From: Streptomyces buecherae
GTDB lineage: Bacteria; Actinomycetota; Actinomycetes; Streptomycetales; Streptomycetaceae
Assembly (NCBI RefSeq): GCF_014295035.1
Contig: NZ_CP060404.1
Coordinates: forward strand, 1,282,001-1,346,000
Reading direction: 5' to 3'
DNA length: 64,000 nucleotides
Below the pieces are notes generated by a model that did no database searches, was not told where the DNA came from, and saw nothing but the letters and a program-made list of their open reading frames with translations. Positions within the stretch are counted from its first letter, which is position 1, and each line of letters begins with the position of its first letter. Shown piece by piece: positions 9,174 through 18,599 of the stretch. Both the position numbers and the translations under genes were made by a program.

Positions 9174-10019
9174 TCAGAGAACGGCGGCCCGGGGGCCGTC
9201 CGGCTGCTGGAGCCGCCCGTCGTGCACGGCCCGCGCGATCTCGGACACCTCGGACTCGGCCAGCCGCCGGAAGCCCGCGTCGGTGATGACGGTGACGATC
9301 GGGTAGATCCGCCGGGCCAGGTCGGGCCCGCCGGTGGCGGAGTCGTCGTCCGCCGCGTCGTAGAGCGCCTGCACCACGGCAGTCGCCGCCTGATTTTCCG
9401 TCAGGTCCTCGCGGTAGAGCTTCTTCAGCGCTCCCCGGGCGAAGACCGAGCCCGAGCCGGTGGCCGCGAAGCCGTACTCCTCCGAGCGCCCGCCGGTGAT
9501 GTCGTACGAGAAGATGCGGCCCTTGCCGCGATCGACGTCCCAGCCGGTGAACAGCGGCACCACGGCCAGGCCCTGCATGGCCATGCCGAGGTTGCCGCGG
9601 ATCATGGTGGACAGCCGGTTCGCCTTGCCCTCGAGGGAGAGCTGAACGCCCTCGACCTTCTCGAAGTGCTCCAGCTCCAACTGGAAGAGCTTGACCATCT
9701 CCACCGCGAGGCCCGCCGTGCCGGCGATGCCGACCGCCGCGTACTCGTCGGCCGGGAAGACCTTCTCGATGTCGCGCTGCGCGATGACGTTGCCCATGGT
9801 GGCCCTGCGGTCACCGGCGAGCACCACGCCGCCCTCGAACGTCGCCGCCACGATCGTGGTGCCGTGCGGGGCCTCGACGGCGCCGCGCACCTCGGGCAGC
9901 GGCCGGTTGCCCGGGAGCAGCTCCGGCGCGTGGTCGCCCAGGAAGTCCATGAACGACGAGGAGCCAGGCGTCAGGAAGGCAGCAGGTAGACGCCCAGTGA
10001 TACGAGTGTTGGCTTCCAC
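9174..10019 (-). CDS. prcB: 20S proteasome beta subunit (catalytic), with 53-residue propeptide
   Basis: 281 residues from GTG 10019. This start was chosen because a GGAAGGAAA site sits just upstream and the length equals that reported for S. coelicolor. The motif APHG followed by [11 protein letters not shown] gives autocatalytic cleavage between Gly53 and Thr54. In mature numbering Thr1, Asp17 (GDRR) and Lys33 (DIEKV) form the expected N-terminal-nucleophile triad. The beta rings degrade unfolded substrate inside the chamber. The first 16 codons overlap, in another frame, the end of a decayed endonuclease gene (stop at 9971), which explains why an in-frame upstream extension to 10145 looks open. 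Confidence 0.96.
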   Translation of the reverse strand: MEANTRITGRLPAAFLTPGSSSFMDFLGDHAPELLPGNRPLPEVRGAVEAPHGTTIVAATFEGGVVLAGDRRATMGNVIAQRDIEKVFPADEYAAVGIAGTAGLAVEMVKLFQLELEHFEKVEGVQLSLEGKANRLSTMIRGNLGMAMQGLAVVPLFTGWDVDRGKGRIFSYDITGGRSEEYGFAATGSGSVFARGALKKLYREDLTENQAATAVVQALYDAADDDSATGGPDLARRIYPIVTVITDAGFRRLAESEVSEIARAVHDGRLQQPDGPRAAVL

Positions 10020-10200
10020 AAGTTTCCTTCCAGATATGCGATGACCCGGCGGTACGCCCGGGCCGGTCGTCAACGTCCCCTTGGCCGCATCGCGGTTGAA
10101 GCTCCGTACGCCCGGGACCCTACCCGTCCCATGACGTTGATCCACATGCGCGGTGGAAACGGTCGGGCAGATCGTCGGAGCATCCGCCTGACCGCCACCA
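9971..10200 (-). pseudogene. decayed endonuclease VII (HNH/His-Me finger) gene overlapping prcB
   Basis: On the minus strand from ~10190 one frame reads ADAPTICPT, then [18 protein letters not shown] and RDAAKGTL. This lines up with the phage T4 endonuclease VII-type core HVDHDH..TGxVRGxLCFxCNxxxG. The second metal/catalytic His of HVDH is Gln, and both Cys of CFxC are lost (Ser and Arg). After a frame change the sequence ends [14 protein letters not shown] then LWKP, with a TGA at 9971-9973, 47 nt inside prcB. The upstream zinc-Cys part is mostly missing. From memory, an intact endonuclease VII-domain gene (SCO1645) sits between prcB and pup in S. coelicolor. Here only a remnant is left. Confidence 0.72.
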
Positions 10201-10261
10201 CCACGGCCCGCGCCGCGGGCCCGAACCCCCTCAGCGGGAGGGTCGATCAGGTGCGCCGGAC

Positions 10262-10480
10262 CTACTGGCCGCCCTTTTGCACGAACGAGCGGACGAAGTC
10301 CTCGGCGTTCTCCTCCAGGACGTCGTCGATCTCGTCCAGCACGGAGTCCACGTCGTCCGAGAGCTTCTCCTGCCGCTCCTTCAGGTCCTCAGCGGCCTGT
10401 GCGTCCTGGGCCTGCTCGTCGACCTCCTCCTTGGAACGCGTCGCTCGCTGCTGCCCACCGTCGGTGTCCTTGGTCGCCAT
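10262..10480 (-). CDS. pup: Pup, prokaryotic ubiquitin-like protein
   Basis: 72 residues, starting [11 protein letters not shown]. It is the small, mostly disordered tag attached to lysines of doomed proteins. The central acidic, helix-prone region (SKEEVDEQ to EEN) binds the Arc coiled coil. The C-terminus FVQKGGQ ends in Gln, so Dop must deamidate it to Glu before PafA can use it. The ATG at 10480 was chosen over an upstream in-frame start at 10510 because a GTGAGGGATAT site precedes it and the family begins MATKDT. It lies between dop (130 nt upstream) and prcB. Confidence 0.97.
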   Translation of the reverse strand: MATKDTDGGQQRATRSKEEVDEQAQDAQAAEDLKERQEKLSDDVDSVLDEIDDVLEENAEDFVRSFVQKGGQ

Positions 10481-10610
10481 ATCCCTCACCCCGCTCGGTT
10501 CGACGTACAAGATCAGACCCTACAAGCCGGGCCCGACATCGGGCCCGTACTTGCTACAACGTTCGAGAACCACCTCGATGATTCCCTGATCCCTCGCCTC
10601 TCAGACGCGA

Positions 10611-12122
10611 TCAGCCGCTCGACAGCACGCGGACCAGGTCCTCGGCCGTGCGGCAGCGGTCAAGCAGCTCCTTGACGTGGTCGCGGGTGCCGCGCAGCGG
10701 TTCCAGGGTGGGCACCCGCTGGAGTGAGTCGCGACCGGGCAGGTCGAAGATCACCGAGTCCCAGGAGGCCGCCGCGACGTCGTCCGCGTACTGTTCCAGG
10801 CAGCGCCCGCGGAAGTAGGCCCTGGTGTCCTCCGGAGGCTTGCGCTCGGCCCGCTCGACCTCGTCCTCCGTGAGGATGCGGGACATCTTGCCGCGCGCCG
10901 CGAGACGGTTGTACAGGCCCTTGTCCGGGCGTACGTCCGCGTACTGCAGGTCCACCAGGTGCAGCCGGGCCGCGTCCCAGTCCAGGCCGTCGCGGCGCCG
11001 GTAGCCCTCCAGGAGCTCGCGCTTGGCGACCCAGTCCAGCTCGCCGGCCAGGCTCATCGGGTCGCGCTCCAGGCGGCCGAGCACGTCCTCCCAGCGGGTG
11101 AGGACGTCCTTGGTCTGCTCGTCCGCGTCGGCGCCGTAGCGATCCTCCACGTACTTGTGGGCCAGCTCGAAGTACTCCATCTGGAGCTGTACGGCGGTCA
11201 GCGTGCGACCACTACGCAGTGTGACGAGGCGTCGCAGCGTGGGGTCGTGGGAGACCTGGTGCAGGGTGCGCACCGGCTGGTCGACGGCGAGGTCGACGGC
11301 GATGAAGCCGTCCTCGATCATGGCCAGCACCAGCGAGGTGGTGCCCAGCTTGAGGTAGGTCGAGATCTCGGACAGGTTCGCGTCGCCGATGATCACGTGC
11401 AGCCTGCGGTACTTCTCGGCGTCCGAGTGCGGCTCGTCCCTGGTGTTGATGATGGGCCGCTTCAGCGTCGTCTCCAGGCCCACCTCGACCTCGAAGTAGT
11501 CCGCGCGCTGGCTGAGCTGGAAGCCGTGGTTGCGGCCGTCCTGCCCGATGCCGACCCGGCCGGCGCCCGTGATCACCTGCCGGGAGACGAAGAAGGGCGT
11601 GAGGTGGCGAACGATGTCCGAGAACGGCGTCGCCCGCTTCATCAGGTAGTTCTCGTGGGTGCCGTAGGAGGCGCCCTTGTTGTCCGTGTTGTTCTTGTAC
11701 AGCAGGATCGGCTGCCCGCCGGGCAACTGTGCGGCGCGCTCGGCGGCCTCGGCCATGATCCGCTCGCCTGCCTTGTCCCACAGCACGGCGTCCCTGGGAT
11801 TGGTCACCTCGGGCGAGCTGTACTCCGGGTGCGCGTGGTCCACGTACAGCCGCGCCCCGTTGGTGAGGATGACGTTGGCCAGCCCGATGTCCTCGTCCGT
11901 GAGCTGGCTGGCGTCCGCGGACTCGCGGGCGAGGTCGAAGCCGCGGGCGTCCCGCAGCGGGTTCTCCTCCTCGAAGTCCCAGCGGGCGCGGCGCGCCCGG
12001 TGCATCGCCGCCGCGTAGGCGTTGACGATCTGGGACGAGGTGAGCATGGCATTGGCGTTCGGGTGGCCGGGGACGGAGATCCCGTACTCCGTCTCGATTC
12101 CCATTACTCGCCGTACGGTCAT
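10611..12122 (-). CDS. dop: Dop, deamidase/depupylase of Pup
   Basis: 503 residues. Dop converts the C-terminal Gln of Pup to Glu and also removes Pup from conjugates, needing nucleotide as cofactor. It is a structural paralogue of Paf[14 protein letters not shown] carries the metal-binding glutamates, and [14 protein letters not shown] has the catalytic aspartate at residue 95. The Dop-specific insertion ('Dop loop', ~40-80, [20 protein letters not shown]) is present and distinguishes it from PafA. The ATG at 12122 follows AAGGAGGG, a strong ribosome-binding site. pup follows 130 nt downstream. A hairpin upstream separates it from arc. Confidence 0.97.
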   Translation of the reverse strand: MTVRRVMGIETEYGISVPGHPNANAMLTSSQIVNAYAAAMHRARRARWDFEEENPLRDARGFDLARESADASQLTDEDIGLANVILTNGARLYVDHAHPEYSSPEVTNPRDAVLWDKAGERIMAEAAERAAQLPGGQPILLYKNNTDNKGASYGTHENYLMKRATPFSDIVRHLTPFFVSRQVITGAGRVGIGQDGRNHGFQLSQRADYFEVEVGLETTLKRPIINTRDEPHSDAEKYRRLHVIIGDANLSEISTYLKLGTTSLVLAMIEDGFIAVDLAVDQPVRTLHQVSHDPTLRRLVTLRSGRTLTAVQLQMEYFELAHKYVEDRYGADADEQTKDVLTRWEDVLGRLERDPMSLAGELDWVAKRELLEGYRRRDGLDWDAARLHLVDLQYADVRPDKGLYNRLAARGKMSRILTEDEVERAERKPPEDTRAYFRGRCLEQYADDVAAASWDSVIFDLPGRDSLQRVPTLEPLRGTRDHVKELLDRCRTAEDLVRVLSSG

Positions 12123-12322
12123 GCGGCCCTCCTTGCCCGGCGGCGCCCACCGGTGAGGTCGGCGCTCAAGTACCGCTGCGCGTCCGATGCGTGTGCGGTC
12201 CCCGATCCCCCACCTCGCGGCGCTGCGGTACCGCAGAGCCTAGAACGGCTGAGCGGTGGTGGGGAGATCATTACAGTCATTGCTCCAGTCGTTGTCCACG
12301 CGCACTGGCCGGAGAAAAGCAT

Positions 12323-12383
12323 CCGGCTGCGGACGCCCCCAGGGTTCCCCGCCCGAAGCGGGGAGTAGGACATCCGCAGCCGG
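12323..12383 (-). terminator. nested hairpin directly after arc
   Basis: The outer stem is a perfect 11 bp (12323-12333 with 12373-12383), and an inner 7-bp hairpin (12346-12352 with 12358-12364) sits inside its loop. It begins 9 nt after the arc stop on the minus strand. The ~200 nt between it and dop presumably hold the dop-pup-prcBA promoter. Confidence 0.75.
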
Positions 12384-12392
12384 AGTGCGGTG

Positions 12393-14159
12393 CTACAGGT
12401 ACTGACCGGTGTTCGCCACCGTGTCGATGGAGCGGCCGGTGTCCGCCCCCTGCTTTCCGGTGACGAGCGTACGGATGAAGACGATCCGCTCGCCCTTCTT
12501 TCCAGAGATCCGGGCCCAGTCGTCCGGATTCGTGGTGTTCGGCAGGTCCTCGTTCTCCTTGAACTCGTCCACGCACGCGGCGAGCAGGTGGGAGACCCGA
12601 AGGCCCTTCTGGTCGTGGTCGAGGAATGCCTTGATGGCCATTTTCTTGGCCCGGTCGACGATGTTCTGGATCATCGCGCCCGAATTGAAGTCCTTGAAGT
12701 ACAGGACCTCCTTGTCACCATTGGCGTAGGTGACCTCGAGGAAGCGGTTCTCCTCGGATTCGGCGTACATCTGCTCGACGACCGACTGGATCATGCCGCT
12801 GACCGCCGCCTGCCGCGATCCGCCGTGTTCGGCCAGGTCGTCGGCGTGCACCGGCAGCGTGGGCGTGAGGTACTTCGAGAAGATGTCCTTGGCCGCCTCC
12901 GCGTCCGGACGCTCGATCTTGATCTTCACGTCGAGCCGGCCGGGGCGCAGGATCGCCGGGTCGATCATGTCCTCGCGGTTGGAGGCGCCGATGACGATGA
13001 CGTTCTCCAGGCCCTCCACACCGTCGATCTCCGACAGGAGCTGCGGGACGATGGTGTTCTCCACGTCCGAGCTCACGCCCGAGCCACGGGTGCGGAAGAG
13101 GGAGTCCATCTCGTCGAAGAAGACGATGACGGGCGTGCCCTCGCTCGCCTTCTCACGGGCCCGCTGGAAGACGAGCCTGATGTGCCGCTCGGTCTCACCG
13201 ACGTACTTGTTGAGCAGCTCCGGACCCTTGATGTTCAGGAAGAAGCTCTTGCCCGCCGGCTTGCCGGTCACCTCGGCGACCTTCTTGGCAAGGGAGTTGG
13301 CCACCGCCTTGGCGATCAGCGTCTTGCCACAGCCGGGCGGGCCGTACAGCAGGACGCCCTTGGGCGGCCGGAGTTCGTGCTCCTTGAAGAGGTCAGGGTG
13401 CAGGTACGGAAGCTCGACCGCGTCCCTGATCAGCTCGATCTGGTTGCCCAGGCCGCCGATCTTGGTGTAGTCGATGTCCGGAACCTCTTCGAGGACGAGC
13501 TCCTCGACCTCGCTCTTCGGGATGACCTCGTACACGTAGCCGGAGCGCGGGTCGAGCAGCAGGGCGTCACCGGGGCGGATGACCGCGTCGAGCAGCGGCT
13601 CGGCCAGCCGCACCACGCGCTCCTCGTCGGTGTGCCCGATCACCAGGGCGCGCTCGCCGTCCTCGAGGATCTCCTTGAGGGTGACGATGTCCCCGGCGCG
13701 CTCGAACTCCATGGCCTCGACCACGTTGAGCGCCTCGTTGAGCATGACCTCCTGGCCACGCCTGAGCTCGTCGAGCTCGACACTGGGGCTGACATTGACC
13801 CGGAGCTTTCGGCCACCGGTGAAGATGTCCGCCGTGCCGTCCTCGTTCGCCTGCAAATACACACCGAAGCCGGCCGGTGGCTGCGCCAGCCGGTCGACTT
13901 CCTCCTTGAGGGCCACGATCTGGTCACGTGCCTCACGGAGGGTATTGGCAAGCCGTTCGTTCTGTGCGGAAACGCCTGCGAGGTTGGTCTGCAGCTCGAC
14001 GATCCGCTCTTCGAGAATCCTCGTGTGCCGCGGAGAGTCGGCGAGCTTGCGGCGCAGGACGGCGATTTCCTGCTCTAGATAGGCAACCTGGCCGGCAGGG
14101 TCCTCAGACCCCCGCCCCGGCCGGATGCCGCGGTTGATGTCGTCGTCGTGGGCTGCCAC
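12393..14159 (-). CDS. arc: Arc/Mpa, AAA ATPase of the mycobacterial-type proteasome
   Basis: 588 residues. This hexameric unfoldase recognises Pup and threads substrates into PrcAB. It has an N-terminal coiled coil at ~24-92 (the Pup docking site), two OB folds at ~95-240, and the AAA module with Walker A GPPGCGKT (273-280) and Walker B VIVFFDE (344-350). The C-terminus is GQYL, the tail that opens the alpha-ring gate. GTG at 14159 was chosen because it follows GGAGGAGGTG and yields the family N-terminus ([16 protein letters not shown]). An upstream TTG at 14177 is part of that ribosome-binding region. It is divergent from a ferredoxin gene 240 nt away. Confidence 0.97.
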   Translation of the reverse strand: MAAHDDDINRGIRPGRGSEDPAGQVAYLEQEIAVLRRKLADSPRHTRILEERIVELQTNLAGVSAQNERLANTLREARDQIVALKEEVDRLAQPPAGFGVYLQANEDGTADIFTGGRKLRVNVSPSVELDELRRGQEVMLNEALNVVEAMEFERAGDIVTLKEILEDGERALVIGHTDEERVVRLAEPLLDAVIRPGDALLLDPRSGYVYEVIPKSEVEELVLEEVPDIDYTKIGGLGNQIELIRDAVELPYLHPDLFKEHELRPPKGVLLYGPPGCGKTLIAKAVANSLAKKVAEVTGKPAGKSFFLNIKGPELLNKYVGETERHIRLVFQRAREKASEGTPVIVFFDEMDSLFRTRGSGVSSDVENTIVPQLLSEIDGVEGLENVIVIGASNREDMIDPAILRPGRLDVKIKIERPDAEAAKDIFSKYLTPTLPVHADDLAEHGGSRQAAVSGMIQSVVEQMYAESEENRFLEVTYANGDKEVLYFKDFNSGAMIQNIVDRAKKMAIKAFLDHDQKGLRVSHLLAACVDEFKENEDLPNTTNPDDWARISGKKGERIVFIRTLVTGKQGADTGRSIDTVANTGQYL

Positions 14160-14399
14160 GGTCCTCACCTCCTCCAAGGGGAGCTGGACGCTTCCAGACC
14201 CTACCTGGGCCGGTGCGGGTTGAAACCCCTAGATCACAAACCGTTCGGGGTGTGTCCGATCTTCACCCTTGCGCACATCCTCACGCCAGGGGAATACCCA
14301 CCCAACAACATCGGAAAGCGGGCGGTTGTATCGTCGGGTTGGTCAACACCCGTCAGTGCTGGCTTCAATTGGTTCACCCGCGCAGGAACGGCAGGCGAA

Positions 14400-14738
14400 A
14401 TGACCGCACAGAACGAGGTCTCCGACACCGAAACGACGGCCGCCGCATCCGAGGCTCTTGAGGTGTGGATCGACCAGGACCTGTGTACCGGCGACGGCAT
14501 CTGTGCGCAGTACGCGCCCGAGGTCTTCGAGCTCGACATCGACGGCCTGGCCTACGTCAAACCGCCCGTGGCGGCCGGCGAGGAGGCCGAGCTGCTCTCC
14601 GCGCCCGGCGCGACGGCCCCGGTGCCGCTGCCCCTGCTCGCCGACGTCAGGGACTCCGCGAAGGAGTGCCCTGGCGACTGCATCCACGTGCGGCGGGTCG
14701 CCGACAAGGTCGAGGTCTACGGGCCGGACGCCGCCTGA
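14400..14738 (+). CDS. ferredoxin with CxxDxxC cluster motif
   Basis: 112 residues. It is a small electron carrier of the bacterial monocluster type. The motif CTGDGIC (Cys29, Asp32, Cys35) is followed by APEVFELDIDGLAYV and, after a ~35-residue Ala/Pro-rich insertion, by CPGDC (Cys90, Cys94). Only three cysteines are at standard ligand positions. The Asp in the middle of CxxDxxC could act as fourth ligand, as in Pyrococcus ferredoxin, or the cluster may be [3Fe-4S]. The ATG at 14400 was chosen because homologous sequence begins just after it. Redox partners are not encoded nearby. Confidence 0.88.
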   Translation: MTAQNEVSDTETTAAASEALEVWIDQDLCTGDGICAQYAPEVFELDIDGLAYVKPPVAAGEEAELLSAPGATAPVPLPLLADVRDSAKECPGDCIHVRRVADKVEVYGPDAA

Positions 14739-15062
14739 GCCGCCGCCCGGCCGGCCCGTCCCCCGGGCGCCGCGAGACCGCGGGCGAAGGCGCCGAGCGG
14801 CGGCTGTGGCGGGGTGGGCGGTCGTGGTGAGCGGTGGGACCAAGGGTCGCGGGTTCCCGGCTCGTGCAACTCGCGGCCCGGCGGCCGGCCGGCCGTGGCC
14901 TACCGGCTCAGCCAGCGGCCGGGCTGTCGCTGTGCGCCGTACGGCACGACGCCGCGGAGGTCGGCCCGGCCTGTGGCCGCGGGCTCAGGCGGGCGGGGCG
15001 GTCTGGGCCTGGTACGTGCCGTACGCGGCCGAAAACCGCCCGTGCCGATCGTGTCGCGGCCC
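14739..15062. other. intergenic region between convergent genes, no feature recognised
   Basis: GC-rich spacer of 324 nt between the ends of the ferredoxin gene and a minus-strand hypothetical gene. I see no convincing ORF, RNA or strong hairpin. Confidence 0.5.
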
Positions 15063-15758
15063 TCAGACGCTCCCCGGCAGCGGCATCGCCTTCAGGACGA
15101 ACTTGTCCTCCTGCCAACGCCAGTTGACGTTGCGCTCCAGGTCCGGACAGCAGCGGGGCACCTGCTGCGACGAGTAGCCGAGCAGCGTGGCCGAAACGGT
15201 GGCGTCGCGGAGCGTGAGGCGCTGCACGCTCATGCCCTCGGTGGGCTTGAGGAACGTGCTCACCACGCGCGGCTTCGCGCCGTGCTTGCCCGCGGAGTTG
15301 CTGGCGGGCGCTATCACGTAGATGCCGCTGGGCGGGGTACCCAGCTCCGAGTGGCAGCGCACCACGGCCACCGTCTCGGGCCGACCGTCGCCGTCGAGGT
15401 CGCCCGACGCGTGCTGGACGACGTCCACCGAGGCCCGTCCGCAGTCCACCGGGTAGGCCGCGGCGCGGGCGTCCGGGGCGGACGCGGTACGGGCGGGCGG
15501 GGGCGCGCCGCGGTCGGGGGTCGCCGTGGCGTCCGACGGTTGGAGCGCTACCGAACCCCCGACCACGGCGGTGAGGGCGAGCGCGGTGGCGATCCAGTGC
15601 GCCCACCGGGTGCGCGTGTGTGGGAGGCCCGCATCGGGGCCCGCACCGGGCGCGGCGCTGGACGAGGGGGCGGACGCAGAGCCTGCCGAGGGCTGCACGC
15701 GGATAACTCCTGTGAGCGTCGTGGCGTCGGGGGTGGCCAGCATGGTGCCACACGTCAC
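15063..15758 (-). CDS. conserved hypothetical membrane-anchored protein with a calcium-loop-like motif
   Basis: Up to 231 residues from a GTG at 15758; the true start is uncertain. A Ser/Ala/Gly/Pro-rich N-terminus precedes one membrane segment at ~54-72 (HWIATALALTAVVGGSVAL). An exported domain follows. It contains DLDGDGRPE, an FG-GAP/EF-hand-like DxDxDG loop, and several cysteines (CGRAS, VRCHSELG, RCCPDL) that could form disulfides outside the cell. No family is recognised. Position between arc/ferredoxin and trmI is consistent with a syntenic Streptomyces gene of unknown function. Confidence 0.72.
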   Translation of the reverse strand: MTCGTMLATPDATTLTGVIRVQPSAGSASAPSSSAAPGAGPDAGLPHTRTRWAHWIATALALTAVVGGSVALQPSDATATPDRGAPPPARTASAPDARAAAYPVDCGRASVDVVQHASGDLDGDGRPETVAVVRCHSELGTPPSGIYVIAPASNSAGKHGAKPRVVSTFLKPTEGMSVQRLTLRDATVSATLLGYSSQQVPRCCPDLERNVNWRWQEDKFVLKAMPLPGSV

Positions 15759-15807
15759 ACCCCGCGGGAACAGCGGGGTGGTGGCTGGCGCACTTCACCT
15801 AACGACG

Positions 15808-15853
15808 CGGCGCCGCCGACGGTTCCCCTGGCGGGAAGTCGTCGGCGGCGCCG
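15808..15853 (-). terminator. hairpin downstream of trmI
   Basis: A perfect 14-bp stem (15808-15821 with 15840-15853) with an 18-nt loop lies ~94 nt after the trmI stop, before the next minus-strand gene. Confidence 0.7.
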
Positions 15854-15946
15854 GGTGGTTCGCGCTGCGTACGGTGGCGCGTGGTGCGCGGGACGTACGG
15901 GTTGCGGGTGGTGCCGGAGCGAGACCGGGGTGCCGTGCGGTGGCGG

Positions 15947-16897
15947 TTACTCGCTCGTGGCGGGGGGCTCGGTGGCCGGGCTGTCCGACGCGCTCGTGAC
16001 GCCGCCGGACTGACCCCGGCCGGGGCCGGTGTAGTCCTCGCCGTAGGCGCCCTTGGCCGGGCGGCGGCGGCGCAGCGGCGGCTCGACGCCGTCGGCCAGG
16101 CGGCGCGCGGTGAGCAGGAAGCCGGTGTGCCCGATCATGCGGTGGTCGGGGCGCACGGCCAGGCCCTCCACGTGCCAGGTGCGGACCATGGTCTCCCAGG
16201 CGGAGGGCTCGTTGAAGGTCCCGTGCTCCCTGATCGCCTCGACGGTGCGGGCGAGCTGGGTCGTGGTGGCCACGTACGCGCACAGGATGCCGCCGGGCAC
16301 CAGGGCCTTGGAGACGGCCTCCAGACACTCCCACGGCGCGAGCATGTCGAGGATGACCCGGTCCACGTCGGTGTCCGACAGGTTGTCCTGCAGGTCACCG
16401 ACGGTCAGCTCCCACGCGGGGTGCGGGCCTCCGAAGTAGCGCTCGACGTTCTGGGTGGCGATCTCGGCGAAGTCGGCACGGCGCTCGTAGGAGTGCAGCA
16501 TGCCCTGGTCGCCGATGGCGCGCAGCAGGAAGCTGCTGAGCGAGCCGGAGCCGACGCCGGCCTCCACCACCCGGGCGCCGGGGAAGATGTCGGCCATCGC
16601 CAGGATCTGCCCCGCGTCCTTGGGGTAGACCACGGCGGCTCCGCGCGGCATGGACAGGACGTAGTCGGGGAGCAGGGGGCGCAGCGCGAGGTAGGCGACG
16701 TTCCCGGTGGTACGGACAACACTGCCCTCGGGAGCACCGATCAGCTCGTCGTGCGGGAAGGCACCCTTGTGGGTGTGGAAGCTCTTCCCGGCTTCGAGCG
16801 TGAAGGTGTAGTGGCGTCCCTTGGGGTCGGTGAGCTGGACCTGGTCCCCGACCTGGAAGGGCCCGCGACGGCGGGCGGCACCGGTCGGTTCGGACAT
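15947..16897 (-). CDS. trmI: TrmI, tRNA (adenine-58-N1)-methyltransferase
   Basis: 316 residues. It makes m1A58 in the T-loop of tRNA using S-adenosylmethionine; the bacterial enzyme is a homotetramer. The N-terminal beta domain (FQVGDQVQLTDPKGRHYTF) is followed by a Rossmann fold with the SAM motif VVEAGVGSGSLSSFLL, then VTVGDLQDN and DRVILDMLAPWE. The last ~45 residues are a low-complexity tail (GRGQSGGVTSASDSPATE). In M. tuberculosis the orthologue Rv2118c also lies beside the proteasome locus, so the synteny is old. The ATG at 16897 has a weak ribosome-binding site. Confidence 0.94.
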   Translation of the reverse strand: MSEPTGAARRRGPFQVGDQVQLTDPKGRHYTFTLEAGKSFHTHKGAFPHDELIGAPEGSVVRTTGNVAYLALRPLLPDYVLSMPRGAAVVYPKDAGQILAMADIFPGARVVEAGVGSGSLSSFLLRAIGDQGMLHSYERRADFAEIATQNVERYFGGPHPAWELTVGDLQDNLSDTDVDRVILDMLAPWECLEAVSKALVPGGILCAYVATTTQLARTVEAIREHGTFNEPSAWETMVRTWHVEGLAVRPDHRMIGHTGFLLTARRLADGVEPPLRRRRPAKGAYGEDYTGPGRGQSGGVTSASDSPATEPPATSE

Positions 16898-17075
16898 GTG
16901 ACCAGCCTACCGGTCTGTCGCCGGACCACCGACCGCGCCGCGGACCGGCGGCTTCCGCGCGCTGGCCGCAGCGGGTGCCGGGCCCCGCCCCCGGCCTGTG
17001 ACGCGCGGCTCGGGTGGGCCGGAACGCGGGCTCGAGCGGGCGGGCTCGCGGTCGGGCGCCGGGGCCCGGGGCCGG

Positions 17076-18308
17076 CTAGGAGGGGCGGGCTATCGCGGCG
17101 AGGAACGCGCGCTCCACGTCGACCGTGGAGAGCACGCCGTAGATCTCCCCGGTCTCCTCGACCACCAGGTACTCGGTGGCCGGGGTCGCGCGCAGGGTGT
17201 CGAGGAGCTGCTCGCCGGTGAGCTCGGCCGAGACGCGCATGCCCTCCTTGAGGTCCTGCGCGAGGCCGCTGACCGCGACCCAGGGGCGGCGGTGCTCGGG
17301 GATGCCGACGATGGCCGCCTCGCGGACGACGGCGGTCGGGTCGCCGTGGTTGTCGACGACGACCAGGGCGCGGGCGCCGGCGTCGTTGGCGCGCCGCAGC
17401 GCCTCGGAGAGCGGGGTGTCGGCGGCGACGGGGACGGCGCGCCGGGTGAGCGTACGGGCCCGCAGGTCGGGCAGGCGCTCGCGGAGCCGGGCCATCCGCA
17501 GGCTGTTGCCGGCGCCGGTCCAGATGATCGCGGCGAGGATGGCGGCCAGCAGCGCGTCGGTGAGCGAGTCCACGCTGCCGAAGCCGTCGGAGTCGCCGAA
17601 GCCTCCCGCGTGGGTGATCAGCGGCAGTCCGATGAGTACCGCGACGGCGAGCGCGCGCCCGGTCCAGGCGGCGGCGACGGTGCCGGTCATGGGCTTGCCG
17701 CTGAGCTTCCAGACCACGGCCCGCAGCATGCGCCCGCCGTCCAGCGGCAGGCCGGGCAGCAGGTTGAAGGCGGCGACGATCAGGTTGGAGATCATCAGGC
17801 CGGCGAGCAGTACGCCGGGCACGGTGCCGGGCTCCACGACCTGCATGCCGAGGTAGAAGACGCCGGCGAGCACGAGCGAGAGCAGCGGGCCGACGAAGGC
17901 CAGGACGAACTCCCGGCCCGGTGTCTCGGACTCCTTCTCGATCTCCGACACGCCGCCGAAGAACTGCAACTGGATGCGGCGCACCGGCAGTTTGAAGCGG
18001 AGCGCGGCCACCGTGTGCGCCAGCTCGTGCACGAGCACCGAGGCGTAGAAGGCGATGGCGAAGAAGAGCGAGACCAGGTAGCGCGCGGTGCCCAGCTCCG
18101 GCAGCACGCGGTCGAGCTGGCCGCCGAACACCCAGGTGATCAGGGCGGCCACCAGGAACCAGCTCGGCGCGACGTAGACCGGGACGCCGAAGGGCCGGCC
18201 CATCAGGAAGCCGCCGCCGACCTCCTTGGGCCGCTCAGGTTTGCGGTCCTCGGGCTCGGTCGGGCGGTCCGGCCCGTCGCCGGACCGCCGCTGCCCGCTG
18301 TTGTCCAC
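17076..18308 (-). CDS. site-2 protease-family membrane metalloprotease with CBS pair
   Basis: 410 residues, starting GTG at 18308. It is an intramembrane zinc protease of the S2P/SpoIVFB class that cleaves transmembrane segments. After a charged N-terminus (1-33) it has about six hydrophobic segments. The zinc motif HELAH is at 94-98, and the second active-site motif is NLLPGLPLDGGR. The C-terminal ~130 residues form two CBS domains (ARTLTRRAVPVAADTPLSEA; EGMRVSAELTGEQLLDTL), which usually sense adenine nucleotides. Its substrate is unknown. It is divergent from the RecB-type nuclease gene, with about 290 nt between the two starts. Confidence 0.92.
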   Translation of the reverse strand: MDNSGQRRSGDGPDRPTEPEDRKPERPKEVGGGFLMGRPFGVPVYVAPSWFLVAALITWVFGGQLDRVLPELGTARYLVSLFFAIAFYASVLVHELAHTVAALRFKLPVRRIQLQFFGGVSEIEKESETPGREFVLAFVGPLLSLVLAGVFYLGMQVVEPGTVPGVLLAGLMISNLIVAAFNLLPGLPLDGGRMLRAVVWKLSGKPMTGTVAAAWTGRALAVAVLIGLPLITHAGGFGDSDGFGSVDSLTDALLAAILAAIIWTGAGNSLRMARLRERLPDLRARTLTRRAVPVAADTPLSEALRRANDAGARALVVVDNHGDPTAVVREAAIVGIPEHRRPWVAVSGLAQDLKEGMRVSAELTGEQLLDTLRATPATEYLVVEETGEIYGVLSTVDVERAFLAAIARPS

Positions 18309-18599
18309 GGTGTCCTCTCGTCATGTACGTCCCTCGCGCCGCCCGCTCGGTTCCACGATCGTGCGGCGTGAGGCGTTCTGCCGTCGATGGTATGCGTCTG
18401 CCTGCGCTTCGCTCGGCCTCGGCTCCCCCTTTACCCTCTGGAGGGGTGGCCCCGGGCCTCGGCGTTCGCGGACGTCGGCGCGGGCGGGACGGTTCCCGTC
18501 CGTCGCCTGCGCTCCTGCCCCGTCGCGCCCCGGCGATGCCGCCCGTGGCGCGCGGCCGGCTGCCGCGACTGTCAGTGCCGGGCCGTACAGTCTTGCGGC

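Noticed and set aside
12119-12373. Small minus-strand frame between arc and dop
   Set aside because: It crosses the nested terminator hairpin, has no ribosome-binding site and no coding character.
15063-15758. DxDxDG motif as evidence of an integrin-like adhesin
   Set aside because: Only one such loop is present and no beta-propeller repeats follow, so nothing beyond possible calcium binding can be said.
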